Positions 29,408 through 37,594 of a stretch of 64,000 bases of DNA are shown here, piece after piece. The position numbers and the translations under genes were made by a program. The DNA lies in the NCBI GenBank assembly GCA_035620615.1, contig DASPGM010000014.1, positions 1 to 64,000 of the forward strand, written 5' to 3'. How positions within the stretch are numbered: position 1 is the stretch's first letter; each line of letters opens with the position of its first letter. This stretch comes from CSP1-1 sp035620615 (GTDB taxonomy: Archaea > Thermoproteota > Nitrososphaeria > Nitrososphaerales > Nitrosopumilaceae). Below the pieces are notes generated by a model, which worked only from the letters and a program-made list of their open reading frames with translations, ran no database searches and was not told the origin of the DNA.

Positions 29408-31154
29408 CAGATTTTGCCAAATTTCTTGGATAATCAGGATCAGTGTCTTTTACAATGGCTGAATAATATGCCAGAAGTTGAATTGGAATAATTTCTATCA
29501 TAGGAAACATCGCTTCTCCTATACTTGGAATTTCTATCCAATGATCATAAATCTCACTTTTTTTATCTGAAATTCCAATAATCTTCGCACCTCTTGCTTT
29601 GATTTCACTTGCACTAGTTAAAGTGTCAGTATAAGTAGAATCATTTGGATTAATTATTAATACATAAACGTTTGAATCCATTAGTGCCAATGGCCCATGT
29701 TTTAGTTCTCCACCTGGAATTCCCTCAGCATGAATGTATGTTAACTCTTTTAATTTTAGAGCAGCTTCAGATGCGATTGGATAATGAATTCCTCTTCCTA
29801 AAACGTAAATGTCACTTACATTCTTCAGTTCATTTGCTATAGACTGAATTTTTGAGTGATTTGAAAGAATTTTTGAAATTGAATCAGATATCTCCTTGAA
29901 ATCTAAATTCAGACACCCATTACACAATTTTTCTGTAATTTTATAAATTATAGCAAGTTGCGAGGTAAAACTCTTAGTTGCTGCAACACCTATTTCAGGG
30001 CCACAATTCATTCCAAGAAAAAGTGAGGATTCTTGCACTAGTGATGAATTTTTATGATTGGCAATGGACAAAATTTTTGCATTAGATTTTTTGGCAATGC
30101 CTACTGCTTCAAGAACATCTGCGCTTTCACCACTTTGTGAAATTGCAATAAAAATTGAGTTAGGTTCTATAGAGTCTGGTAGGGTAGAAAGCTCACTGGA
30201 AATAATTGATTCTATTTTTATTTTAGCGAATTTTGCCATTAGATATTTTGCAACTAATGCAGCATTATAGCTAGTGCCACTACCTGTAATGTATACAGTT
30301 TTTGCATGTTTTATAAAATCAGAAGTTTGTTCTATTGCAGATTGAGTTTTATTTCCTGCATGCAGTATAGTTTCAGGTTGTTCAGATATTTCTTTTAATG
30401 TAAAGTGAGCATAATCTCCTTTGTATGCATCAGCAAATTCTTTTGAAATTTTTGTAACTTGATGTTTTACAGGCTTTCCTTCAAAATCACAAATCTGTAT
30501 TCCTGTAGTATCAATAAAAATTAAATTTCCATTATCAACATATATCGCATCATCTGTTTGTTCAATAAATCCCAAAACATCACTTGATAAAAAATAATCA
30601 TTTTTTCCAATTCCAATAATCATTGGTTCATGAAATCTAGCCGCGGCTAGCAAACCGTTATCAAACATTGCTACAAACGCGTAATGGCCTTTTAATTTTG
30701 AAACCGTACTAATGATTGCTTTTTTAACATCTAAAGTTAGATCATAATTTTGTTGTAAGAGGTTTGATATTACTTCAGTATCTGTTTCACTATTAAATGT
30801 AAATCCATTTTTTTGTAAATCTTCTTTTAACTCATTATAATTTTCAATAATTCCATTATGCACAATTGCAACTTTTCCTGAATTACTTGGGTGTGGATGT
30901 GCATTTATCTGGGTCACCTTTCCATGAGTTGCCCATCTAGTATGACCAATTCCGATATTTCCAGAAAGTTTATCAAGATTTACAGAATTATTTACCTCAC
31001 TAACTTTTCCAACTCCTTTTCTAACTTCTATTTTATGGTCAGAATTAGTGGCTACTCCTACACTATCGTATCCTCGATATTCCATTCGTTTAAGACCCTT
31101 CACCAAAATAGGGGCAGCAGAGCCTTTTCCATAGTAACCTATTATTGAACACAT
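29394..31154 (-). CDS. glmS: Glutamine--fructose-6-phosphate aminotransferase
   Basis: 586 residues. N-terminal glutaminase begins MCSIIGYYGKGSAAPILVKGLKRMEYRGYDSVG, with catalytic Cys next to the start Met, and IGHTRWATHGKVTQINAHPH. Two SIS domains follow with VYITGSGTSYNAALVAKYLM, IAISQSGESADVLEAVGIAK and IYVLGRGIHYPIASEAALKLKELTYIHAEGIPGGELKHGPLALM. It makes glucosamine-6-phosphate for surface glycans. Overlaps the convergent CobT-like gene at the 3' end. Confidence 0.96.
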   Translation of the reverse strand: MCSIIGYYGKGSAAPILVKGLKRMEYRGYDSVGVATNSDHKIEVRKGVGKVSEVNNSVNLDKLSGNIGIGHTRWATHGKVTQINAHPHPSNSGKVAIVHNGIIENYNELKEDLQKNGFTFNSETDTEVISNLLQQNYDLTLDVKKAIISTVSKLKGHYAFVAMFDNGLLAAARFHEPMIIGIGKNDYFLSSDVLGFIEQTDDAIYVDNGNLIFIDTTGIQICDFEGKPVKHQVTKISKEFADAYKGDYAHFTLKEISEQPETILHAGNKTQSAIEQTSDFIKHAKTVYITGSGTSYNAALVAKYLMAKFAKIKIESIISSELSTLPDSIEPNSIFIAISQSGESADVLEAVGIAKKSNAKILSIANHKNSSLVQESSLFLGMNCGPEIGVAATKSFTSQLAIIYKITEKLCNGCLNLDFKEISDSISKILSNHSKIQSIANELKNVSDIYVLGRGIHYPIASEAALKLKELTYIHAEGIPGGELKHGPLALMDSNVYVLIINPNDSTYTDTLTSASEIKARGAKIIGISDKKSEIYDHWIEIPSIGEAMFPMIEIIPIQLLAYYSAIVKDTDPDYPRNLAKSVTVK

Positions 31155-31191
31155 AATTTCTACCTAGTAATTGAAATATTTACAGATAAGC

Positions 31192-31791
31192 TTAATCTTT
31201 TGCTTGAACAGCCGAAGTGCCATCACTTGATTCTTCAGGAGTATCTATTTCTGATTCATCAGTAGTTGGCTCTTCAATTTTTGTTTTCCCGTGTTTTTCC
31301 AACAGTTCTCCTAATGAAGAACCTGGGGCTAAACGAATTTGATCTTCCTCATTCATTCCAACCGAATACGATGGTACGTTTACAATCCTATCTCCAATCA
31401 TAATATGACCGTGTACTACAGCCTGCCTTGCTTGATAAGGAGTTCTAAAAGAAAATTTCTTTTGAACTACTGTTTGTAATCTGCGAGATAACAAATCTGT
31501 CACCTGAAGGTTTAACACATCATCCAGAGTTGAATTCGCTTCTACTAATCCAACTTTAGATAACGACTTCATCAATATTGGTTCTTTTTCATCTCTTATT
31601 TCTTGTCTAAGCGCAAGTAAAGAACGAGCTTGATGTCTCAATCTAGAAAGTTCTGTATGTGCTTTCCATAATTCTCGTTTTGTTTTTAATCCAAAAGTTC
31701 CTAATGTCTTTAATTCTTCCATCTTAAGATCATAATTGAGAGGATTTCTTGGTTTCTTCCAAGATCTTCGCGGATTTTTTGGATCTCCCAT
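31192..31791 (-). CDS. rpsD: 30S ribosomal protein S4
   Basis: 199 residues of archaeal S4/uS4: MGDPKNPRRSWKKPRNPLNYD, LKTKRELWKAHTELSRLRHQARSLLA, LLSRRLQTVVQKKFSFRTPYQARQAVVHGHIMIGDRIVNVPSYSV (S4 RNA-binding domain). The C-terminal tail (about residues 165-199) is acidic and Ser/Thr/Glu-rich (EEPTTDESEIDTPEESSDGT). Nine nt after the S13 gene, as in archaeal alpha-type operons, but rpsK and rpoD are not next to it here. Confidence 0.96.
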   Translation of the reverse strand: MGDPKNPRRSWKKPRNPLNYDLKMEELKTLGTFGLKTKRELWKAHTELSRLRHQARSLLALRQEIRDEKEPILMKSLSKVGLVEANSTLDDVLNLQVTDLLSRRLQTVVQKKFSFRTPYQARQAVVHGHIMIGDRIVNVPSYSVGMNEEDQIRLAPGSSLGELLEKHGKTKIEEPTTDESEIDTPEESSDGTSAVQAKD

Positions 31792-31800
31792 CTATTTCAC

Positions 31801-32478
31801 CTATTTTTTAGCTCCGCCCTTAGTCTCTTTTGCTTTTTCTTTCCCTTCAGCTGGAGCTGCAGCCTTTCCTGCAGCTGGTGCAGTACTTTTTCCTGCAGCT
31901 GGAGCTGCAGTCTTTCCTGCAGCTGGTGTAGTACCTTTTCCTGCAGCTGGAGCTGCACTCTCAGCTGGAGCTGCGCCTTCAGCAGCTACTTCTGCACCTG
32001 GAGCTCCAGGCGCACCAGCTGGTAAAACTTTTCCTCCTTTTTGAACACCGACGGCTCCTCCTTTTCGACCAGAAGTACGTGTACATTGTCCCCTAACTTT
32101 TAAGCCATACATGTGACGGTAACCTCTCCAACTATAGATCCCCTTTTCTCTTTCAATATCATTTCTAACTGTAAGGGCAATATCTGATGTAATCAAATGA
32201 GACGTCTGCCCTGTTTCAGAATCTTTTCGCCTATTTAGGAACCAAGATGGAAATTTAGCTGAATTTGGATCCTTAATTATTTGTTCAATTGATTGAACTT
32301 GAGATTCAGTAAGATTACCAATATTACTATTAGAGTTAATTTTTAATGAATCTAAAATTGCATTTGCAAAGTTATAACCAATCCCTCGAATTTGTGTTAG
32401 ACCAACTATAATTTTTTTAGATCCCGGAATATCATTTCCTACAATTCTCACAATATGCTGATATTCATTTGCTGTCAA
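31801..32478 (-). CDS. rpsM: 30S ribosomal protein S13 with long Ala/Pro/Lys tail
   Basis: 225 residues from a TTG start. Residues 1-150 are normal archaeal S13/uS13: HIVRIVGNDIPGSKKIIVGLTQIRGIGYNFANAIL, FPSWFLNRRKDSETGQTSHLITSD, GIYSWRGYRHMYGLKVRGQCTRTSGRKGGAVGVQKGG. The last 75 residues are low complexity, built on about five AAPAAGK-type repeats ending in a basic KEKAKETKGGAKK. The usual archaeal S13 ends near the RKGG region. The DNA of the tail is visibly repetitive and GC-rich compared with its surroundings. Confidence 0.95.
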   Translation of the reverse strand: MTANEYQHIVRIVGNDIPGSKKIIVGLTQIRGIGYNFANAILDSLKINSNSNIGNLTESQVQSIEQIIKDPNSAKFPSWFLNRRKDSETGQTSHLITSDIALTVRNDIEREKGIYSWRGYRHMYGLKVRGQCTRTSGRKGGAVGVQKGGKVLPAGAPGAPGAEVAAEGAAPAESAAPAAGKGTTPAAGKTAAPAAGKSTAPAAGKAAAPAEGKEKAKETKGGAKK

Positions 32479-32605
32479 GTATGAAGATTCAAAATTACCA
32501 AGATAAAAACCATACTAAGAATTTTATCAAGAAAAAACAATTCTTTTCAAAAATATATCACAATTTCAGTAAATGGTATAAATTGTAAGAGCTCTAAAGT
32601 AGTTT

Positions 32606-34234
32606 ATGTTAGACACCTCAAGCATTGTTGGACAAAGCTATAATTCCTCTCCAAAATACACTGAAATCCAAGCAGGATTACCTGAAGATTTTAAAGATAT
32701 CAAAACCTTAGGTGATCTTTTAGCTATTAATTACAAATTAGTTAGCGTAAAACAGCAACTTAGAAGAAATTTAATTTCTCTAATTAACTTGGGTAAGCCC
32801 AAATATCCTGGAATAATTGGTTTTGAGGATGATGTAATTCCCGCATTAGATAGAGCAATTCTTTCTTGCCATGATATATTTTTGGTTGGACAAATTGGTC
32901 AAGCCAAAACCAAAATTGTTGAAACTATTTCTAAGAACCTATTATCCCCAATTCCAGTAATTAAAAATAGTATTACAAACGACTGCCCAATGGATTTACC
33001 TGAAAATGATTTGATATCATTACTGAATGATAAAGAACCAAATAATCTAAGTCCTAAATTCTATGTTAGTCCTGAAAGTGCTGAGAGAATACGTGATGAT
33101 AAACTAGACACAGAAATAGTATGGTTGGAGGGAAAAAATAGATACAAGTATGTACTTGCAACTCCCGATATCTCAGTAAAAGATTTTGTTGGTTATATAG
33201 ATGCAATTAAAGTTGCAAAAAAAGGAATTGAAATTTACAAAATTGATTCTTATTCACCAGGTCAGCTTATGCAGGCAAAACATGGAATATTTTGTATTGA
33301 TGAATTACCAGTACTTGATCCAAGAAAACAAGTATCTTTACTTTCTGTATTACAAGAAGGTAGATTTACTACAGGTTCATATCCTGTAATCTTTGAACCA
33401 AAAATTTCTCTCTTTGCAACTGCAAATCCAATTGATTATACTCATTCAGGGAAGGTAATCGAACCATTATACGACCGATTGAAAAGCCATATTCATACAC
33501 ATTATCCAAAATCAATTGATAACGAAATGTTAATTATTCTTCAGGAGGCAAAAATCCCTCAAACTATAATTTTTTCTCCAATATTAAAAATTCTTTCTAC
33601 AATTATTCAAAACGCAAGAAAAAGTTTTGAAATAAATCAAGAAAGAGGTGTGAGTGTAAGACTTGGAATTCATGGACTAGAGTTACTTGTGGGAGAATCA
33701 GAAAGAGCACGTGCACTCTCTCATAAAATTACTGCAGTCCCAAGATTATCTGATATGTATTGTCTTAATCAAGTTGCAAAATTTGAACTTATTGAACAAG
33801 ACGACACCATTGAAAATCGAGAAAAATTCTTCAATAAATTAATCGACGACTCCATTCATCAAATCAGCATAGAATATCTGAATGAAAAGGATGCGACCCT
33901 ATTAGAAGGAATAAAACAAGAATTTCAAGGAAAAACATTCCAAGTCTCACAGAAAATGATATGGAAAAATGGTCAAACTTCATACGAAAATCAACTTGAT
34001 AATTTTAAAAATCTCAAACAACTTGTAGAATTAAAAGCTGAAAAAGTACATTCTGAACAAAAATTACTAATAGAAAAAACGGTTCCTTACAGTATAGAAT
34101 CTAGCTCGTTGATAATCAATGAAGCAGGTGAAAGCGAATTACGCTCGGTTTTAACTGAAATTATTCTTGAAGGACTTCGGGGAACTACCCCAAAAATTCT
34201 CGAGCGAAAAGAAGCAGGATATGTCTCGGCCTAA
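32606..34234 (+). CDS. MoxR/Mg-chelatase-like AAA+ ATPase
   Basis: 542 residues. Central AAA+ core: AILSCHDIFLVGQIGQAKTKIVE (Walker A of the MoxR/chelatase type GxxGxAKT), GIFCIDELPVLDPRKQVSLLSVLQEGRFTTG (Walker B, with the Q-EGRFT insert), LFATANPIDYTHSGKVIEPLYDRLKSHI (sensor 1 and Arg finger region). The N-terminal 90 residues and C-terminal 200 are unassigned. Overlaps by 14 nt the VWA gene, its expected partner. Divergent from rpsM. MoxR-VWA pairs remodel or load metal/cofactor onto target proteins; the target here is unknown. Confidence 0.85.
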   Translation: MLDTSSIVGQSYNSSPKYTEIQAGLPEDFKDIKTLGDLLAINYKLVSVKQQLRRNLISLINLGKPKYPGIIGFEDDVIPALDRAILSCHDIFLVGQIGQAKTKIVETISKNLLSPIPVIKNSITNDCPMDLPENDLISLLNDKEPNNLSPKFYVSPESAERIRDDKLDTEIVWLEGKNRYKYVLATPDISVKDFVGYIDAIKVAKKGIEIYKIDSYSPGQLMQAKHGIFCIDELPVLDPRKQVSLLSVLQEGRFTTGSYPVIFEPKISLFATANPIDYTHSGKVIEPLYDRLKSHIHTHYPKSIDNEMLIILQEAKIPQTIIFSPILKILSTIIQNARKSFEINQERGVSVRLGIHGLELLVGESERARALSHKITAVPRLSDMYCLNQVAKFELIEQDDTIENREKFFNKLIDDSIHQISIEYLNEKDATLLEGIKQEFQGKTFQVSQKMIWKNGQTSYENQLDNFKNLKQLVELKAEKVHSEQKLLIEKTVPYSIESSSLIINEAGESELRSVLTEIILEGLRGTTPKILERKEAGYVSA

Positions 34235-35570
34235 TACTGGAAATTTTGTATACTATCTAAGTGATGGTAAGAAAAAAAATACCAAATTTGAAAACACCCT
34301 TTCTGATAAGAAGCTAGGCGAAATATTACATACACTCTCAAAATATTCAATGAAAGAAAAAACACCAGAATTTGAAGAATTAGAATCTATATTACAAAAT
34401 TCCTTACATCAAAATGAAAACCAGGATAATGAGATTAAAATGGAAAATGACAAAAATATTGAAGATGGCGGGGCTTCTTTAACAAAACTGCTGAAGGAAA
34501 AGGGTTATCTTCGTGAGGGAAAAAAATGGTTAACCCATAAAGGATTTTTTAAAATTGGTGGAAAAATTCTTCACGATGTAATGAAGGAACTTAATTCTTC
34601 CGATGTGGGTTTGCATGAGACTAAATTTATTGGCGGTGGTAATATCTTAATGGATACCACAAAAAAATTTGAACCAGGTAATGATTTTAAATTCCTTAGT
34701 GTACCTCAAACGTTACTTAACACCATTAAAAGAATTTCCAAAATTAACCATCAAATTAATTTTCCAGTAGAAATAATTCTTGACGATCTTGAAGAATTTG
34801 AAACCTTTGAAGATGTACGAGTAGATATAGTATATTGTATTGATTTAAGCTCTACAATGAAATATTCAATAGGAAAAAATGACTCAAGTAGAATTGAAGC
34901 TGCCAAAAAAGCCCTTTGGGGACTCTATATACTAAATAAAAAATTCTATCCAAATGATACAATCTCAATTGTGGGATTTGGTTCTATGGCATCATTAATT
35001 GATCCTTATGACATTCCATTTCTAAAAACATTTGATGCAAATGATGATTTTTTACATTATACAAATTACCAGGCTGCGTTAAGATTGGCTAGAAAAATTT
35101 TACAGAAAAGTTCTGCGGAAAATAAGAGAATAGTAATGATCACAGATGGACAACCTAGTGCTTGTTTTATTGATAACATTCACCAAAAAAATGATATTAT
35201 TTCTGAGAAACCATACTCAAATTTCTATACGCCTAGTAAAGATGTTATATCTAAAATAAAAAAAGAACGAGATTTGAAACTCGACATAAACGAAGGAAGC
35301 CTGGTTTACCTTTGTTATAGATACAAGAAAGTAGACTCAAAGATAAATGATAGAACGATTATGGAAGCTAAAAAATGTAAGAGAGAGGCAATTAACATTG
35401 ATACTATTGTGGTAGGTGAGGAAGAAGAACTTTTGAAATATGCCCAAGAACTTGAACAAAAATTAAAAGGAAAAACCTATCATATCAATCAGGAGAATAT
35501 GGAACAAGTTCTAGTTCATGATTATCTTACAAAAACCAGAAAAGTTTTAAGTTCTAAACAGATTTGGTGA
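34221..35570 (+). CDS. VWA-domain protein, partner of MoxR-like ATPase
   Basis: 449 residues from ATG at 34221 (longer frame to 34167 adds 18 residues inside the upstream gene). N-terminal 200 residues include a conserved-looking LLKEKGYLREGKKWLTHKGFFKIGGKIL. The von Willebrand A domain starts near residue 215: VDIVYCIDLSSTMKYSIG carries a DxSxT metal motif, then IEAAKKALWGLYIL, DTISIVGFGSMA, RIVMITDGQPSACF. Similar layout to the BchD/CobT-type VWA subunits of metal chelatases and MoxR-associated VWA proteins. Confidence 0.8.
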   Translation: MSRPNTGNFVYYLSDGKKKNTKFENTLSDKKLGEILHTLSKYSMKEKTPEFEELESILQNSLHQNENQDNEIKMENDKNIEDGGASLTKLLKEKGYLREGKKWLTHKGFFKIGGKILHDVMKELNSSDVGLHETKFIGGGNILMDTTKKFEPGNDFKFLSVPQTLLNTIKRISKINHQINFPVEIILDDLEEFETFEDVRVDIVYCIDLSSTMKYSIGKNDSSRIEAAKKALWGLYILNKKFYPNDTISIVGFGSMASLIDPYDIPFLKTFDANDDFLHYTNYQAALRLARKILQKSSAENKRIVMITDGQPSACFIDNIHQKNDIISEKPYSNFYTPSKDVISKIKKERDLKLDINEGSLVYLCYRYKKVDSKINDRTIMEAKKCKREAINIDTIVVGEEEELLKYAQELEQKLKGKTYHINQENMEQVLVHDYLTKTRKVLSSKQIW

Positions 35571-35574
35571 TTTA

Positions 35575-35886
35575 TTGGAACCTACCTACAACAAAGAAAA
35601 GATTTTAGAATCTATTTTTGATCCTGAAACATCTGAAATTTTAGCAGAATTAGAAAATGGTGGAAAAGAATTACAATATCTGACAGACAAATTAAAAATT
35701 TCTGAAGATGAAATTTACGCAAAACTATCTTACTTAATTGAACACAATTTTGTAAAAAAAGAAAAAACCAATAGCAAAATTATTTTTACAGCGAATGCAG
35801 AAAAATTAGCAGAACAGGTTGAACAAGATAATAATTTTGATAATGTAGTTGATGGATTAGCTAAAATGGATAGTTATCTTAATTGA
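35575..35886 (+). CDS. Winged-helix HTH protein
   Basis: 103 residues from a TTG 5 nt after the VWA stop. ILESIFDPETSEILAELENGGKELQYLTDKLKISEDEIYAKLSYLIEHNFVKKEKTNSKIIFTANAE is an ArsR-type winged helix-turn-helix with a helical tail. No Cys. It is the last gene of the MoxR-VWA operon and may regulate it or act as an adaptor. Its 3' end overlaps the convergent membrane protein by 8 nt. Confidence 0.75.
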   Translation: MEPTYNKEKILESIFDPETSEILAELENGGKELQYLTDKLKISEDEIYAKLSYLIEHNFVKKEKTNSKIIFTANAEKLAEQVEQDNNFDNVVDGLAKMDSYLN

Positions 35887-36388
35887 ATTTTTCTTTTCGT
35901 TTATTTCGTATTAAATTAACTACAATTCCACCCATTCCAATTAATCCTACAAGTATAATATAGAAACCTATAATCCCTACAGAAAGGATATTGCTATCTG
36001 GCATGTATCCAATTCCAGCAACAATTTTTATTTGTTCCAACCCAGAATTTTCAATAGTAACCCTGTAGGTACCTTTTGAGTTGATTTCAAATCGTTCTTC
36101 TGTTGTTTCTTGATCAATTGTCTTTGACAAAATTTGACTTTCACTTGGTTCAAACACAGTTACATGAATCATATTTTCCTCATATTTTGATAAGAGAATC
36201 CCATACACTCCAGTTTCACTAAAAGCAGGATCAAGTTCTGCTGTTACATCCATTGAAGAACCAGATTCCAAATTTTCTTCTGTTATGGTCAAATTTTGAG
36301 TTGCTAATTGTGTACCATAAAATGATAGTACCATCCCTATTCCAATCAGAAATCCAACAATTAATAAAAAAATTAATGGTTTTTCCAT
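35879..36388 (-). CDS. Membrane-anchored extracytoplasmic protein (169 aa)
   Basis: Two hydrophobic helices, at residues 5-27 (LIFLLIVGFLIGIGMVLSFYG) and about 137-160 (VGIIGFYIILVGLIGMGGIVVNLI), enclose a 105-residue beta-rich domain (LTITEENLESGSSMDVTAEL, YGILLSKYEENMIHVTVFEP, GTYRVTIENSGLEQIKIVAGIGY). Ends with the basic tail RNKRKEKFN. The shape resembles emp24-like or CD9-like folds, but I do not recognise the family. Divergent from the multicopper oxidase and thus next to the DtxR-like boxes. Confidence 0.65.
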   Translation of the reverse strand: MEKPLIFLLIVGFLIGIGMVLSFYGTQLATQNLTITEENLESGSSMDVTAELDPAFSETGVYGILLSKYEENMIHVTVFEPSESQILSKTIDQETTEERFEINSKGTYRVTIENSGLEQIKIVAGIGYMPDSNILSVGIIGFYIILVGLIGMGGIVVNLIRNKRKEKFN

Positions 36389-36469
36389 AGGATTTTTTGT
36401 AAATTCCGTTAGTTAAAACTTGGTTTTTCAAGGCTATTTGACGAACAATTGTTGAGGGTTTTATTAAAG

Positions 36470-36483
36470 TTAGATAAGGCTAA
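36470..36483. promoter_or_regulatory. DtxR/MntR-like box 1
   Basis: TTAGATAAGGCTAA, 19 bp upstream of box 2. Matches the TTAG...CTAA ends typical of DtxR/IdeR/MntR-family sites. Confidence 0.45.
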
Positions 36484-36488
36484 AAAAG

Positions 36489-36502
36489 TTAGTCTAGGCT
36501 AA
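36489..36502. promoter_or_regulatory. DtxR/MntR-like box 2
   Basis: TTAGTCTAGGCTAA, a near palindrome of the DtxR type. It abuts the TATA box AATTTAAATA (36502-36511) 25-34 nt before the ATG at 36536, so a metal-bound repressor here would block transcription of the multicopper oxidase/ZIP operon. Confidence 0.6.
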
Positions 36503-36535
36503 ATTTAAATAGGAAATCAATTAAACTAATTTAAA

Positions 36536-37594
36536 ATGAAAAATTCTAAAACAAATTTCATGGTATTAATTTTAATTATTATAGGAGTCTTATCTTCTTT
36601 ATATTTTGTAATTCCTGGAACCATTCAAGCACAATCTGAGGAAAAAACTTTCATTACTCATAATGGTGGCATCGTAAAAACTACTGGAGAAGTTTTGGAT
36701 CCTTTGTATACAAGTTCAACGGTAGAATTTGATCCAATGAATTATCTTCGAGAATTTCACTACGGTCGAATTTCACAATTATCTGATGGAAATACACTTC
36801 GGGAATATACCATAATAGCTGAAGATGATAAAATTATGGAAGTTTCACCTGGGGTATTCTATAATGTTTGGACTTTTAATGGAACTGTACCAGGACCTAC
36901 AATTAGGGCAACAGAAGGAGACATTGTACGAATAAATTTTATAAATAATGGGTCAAAATCCCACACAATTCATTTTCATGGAATTCATCCTGCAGAAATG
37001 GATGGAGTCTTTGAACCCGTCGGTCCTGGAGGTGGCCAATTTACATACGAGTTTGAAGCTGGACCTGTAGGGGTTCACCCTTACCATTGTCATGTCATGC
37101 CTCTTGAAGAACACATTGTGCATGGATTGTATGGAGTTTTCATTGTAGATCCAAAAGAGGGAAGAGCACCCGCTGATGAATTGGTTATGGTTCTTAACGG
37201 ATTGGATACAGATTTTGATACAGAAAATAATTTTTATGCTGCTAACACAATTCCTTTTTACTACCAACACCATCCAATTCGGATTAACACTGACGAATTA
37301 ATCAGAATCTATGTTGTAAACATGGTTGAATTTGATCCCATTAATAATTTTCATTTGCATGGAAATCTTTATTATTATTATCCAACTGGAACGGAAACCG
37401 TTCCCTCATTTTATACTGATATGATTACACTATCCCAAACTGAAAGAGGAATAATGGAATTTGAATACGATTACCCTGGGAAATATCTATTTCATGCTCA
37501 TAAAGTAGAATTCTCAGAAAAAGGATGGGTTGGAATATTTCTGGTAAAAAACAATTCCACATCTAATTCTTTAGGGGTAGAATATGGAGGTTAA
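36536..37594 (+). CDS. Two-domain multicopper oxidase (exported)
   Basis: 352 residues with signal peptide MKNSKTNFMVLILIIIGVLSS to about QAQS. Domain 1: IHFHGIHPAEMDG and GVHPYHCHVMPLEEHIVHGLYG; domain 2: NNFHLHGNLYYYY and GKYLFHAHKVEFSEKGWVG. The HxH, HCH, HxH and HxH motifs are those of a trinuclear copper site plus one type-1 copper in domain 1; domain 2 has HAH with no Cys. It is thus a two-domain laccase/NirK-like oxidase. Thaumarchaeal genomes typically have several; electron donor unknown. Its stop overlaps the ZIP gene by 11 nt. Confidence 0.9.
   Translation: MKNSKTNFMVLILIIIGVLSSLYFVIPGTIQAQSEEKTFITHNGGIVKTTGEVLDPLYTSSTVEFDPMNYLREFHYGRISQLSDGNTLREYTIIAEDDKIMEVSPGVFYNVWTFNGTVPGPTIRATEGDIVRINFINNGSKSHTIHFHGIHPAEMDGVFEPVGPGGGQFTYEFEAGPVGVHPYHCHVMPLEEHIVHGLYGVFIVDPKEGRAPADELVMVLNGLDTDFDTENNFYAANTIPFYYQHHPIRINTDELIRIYVVNMVEFDPINNFHLHGNLYYYYPTGTETVPSFYTDMITLSQTERGIMEFEYDYPGKYLFHAHKVEFSEKGWVGIFLVKNNSTSNSLGVEYGG

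Noticed and set aside
31736..32044. Plus-strand Ala/Pro/Phe-rich frame opposite rpsM and rpsD
   Set aside because: It is the complement of the repetitive S13 tail; low-complexity open frames on the opposite strand are expected.
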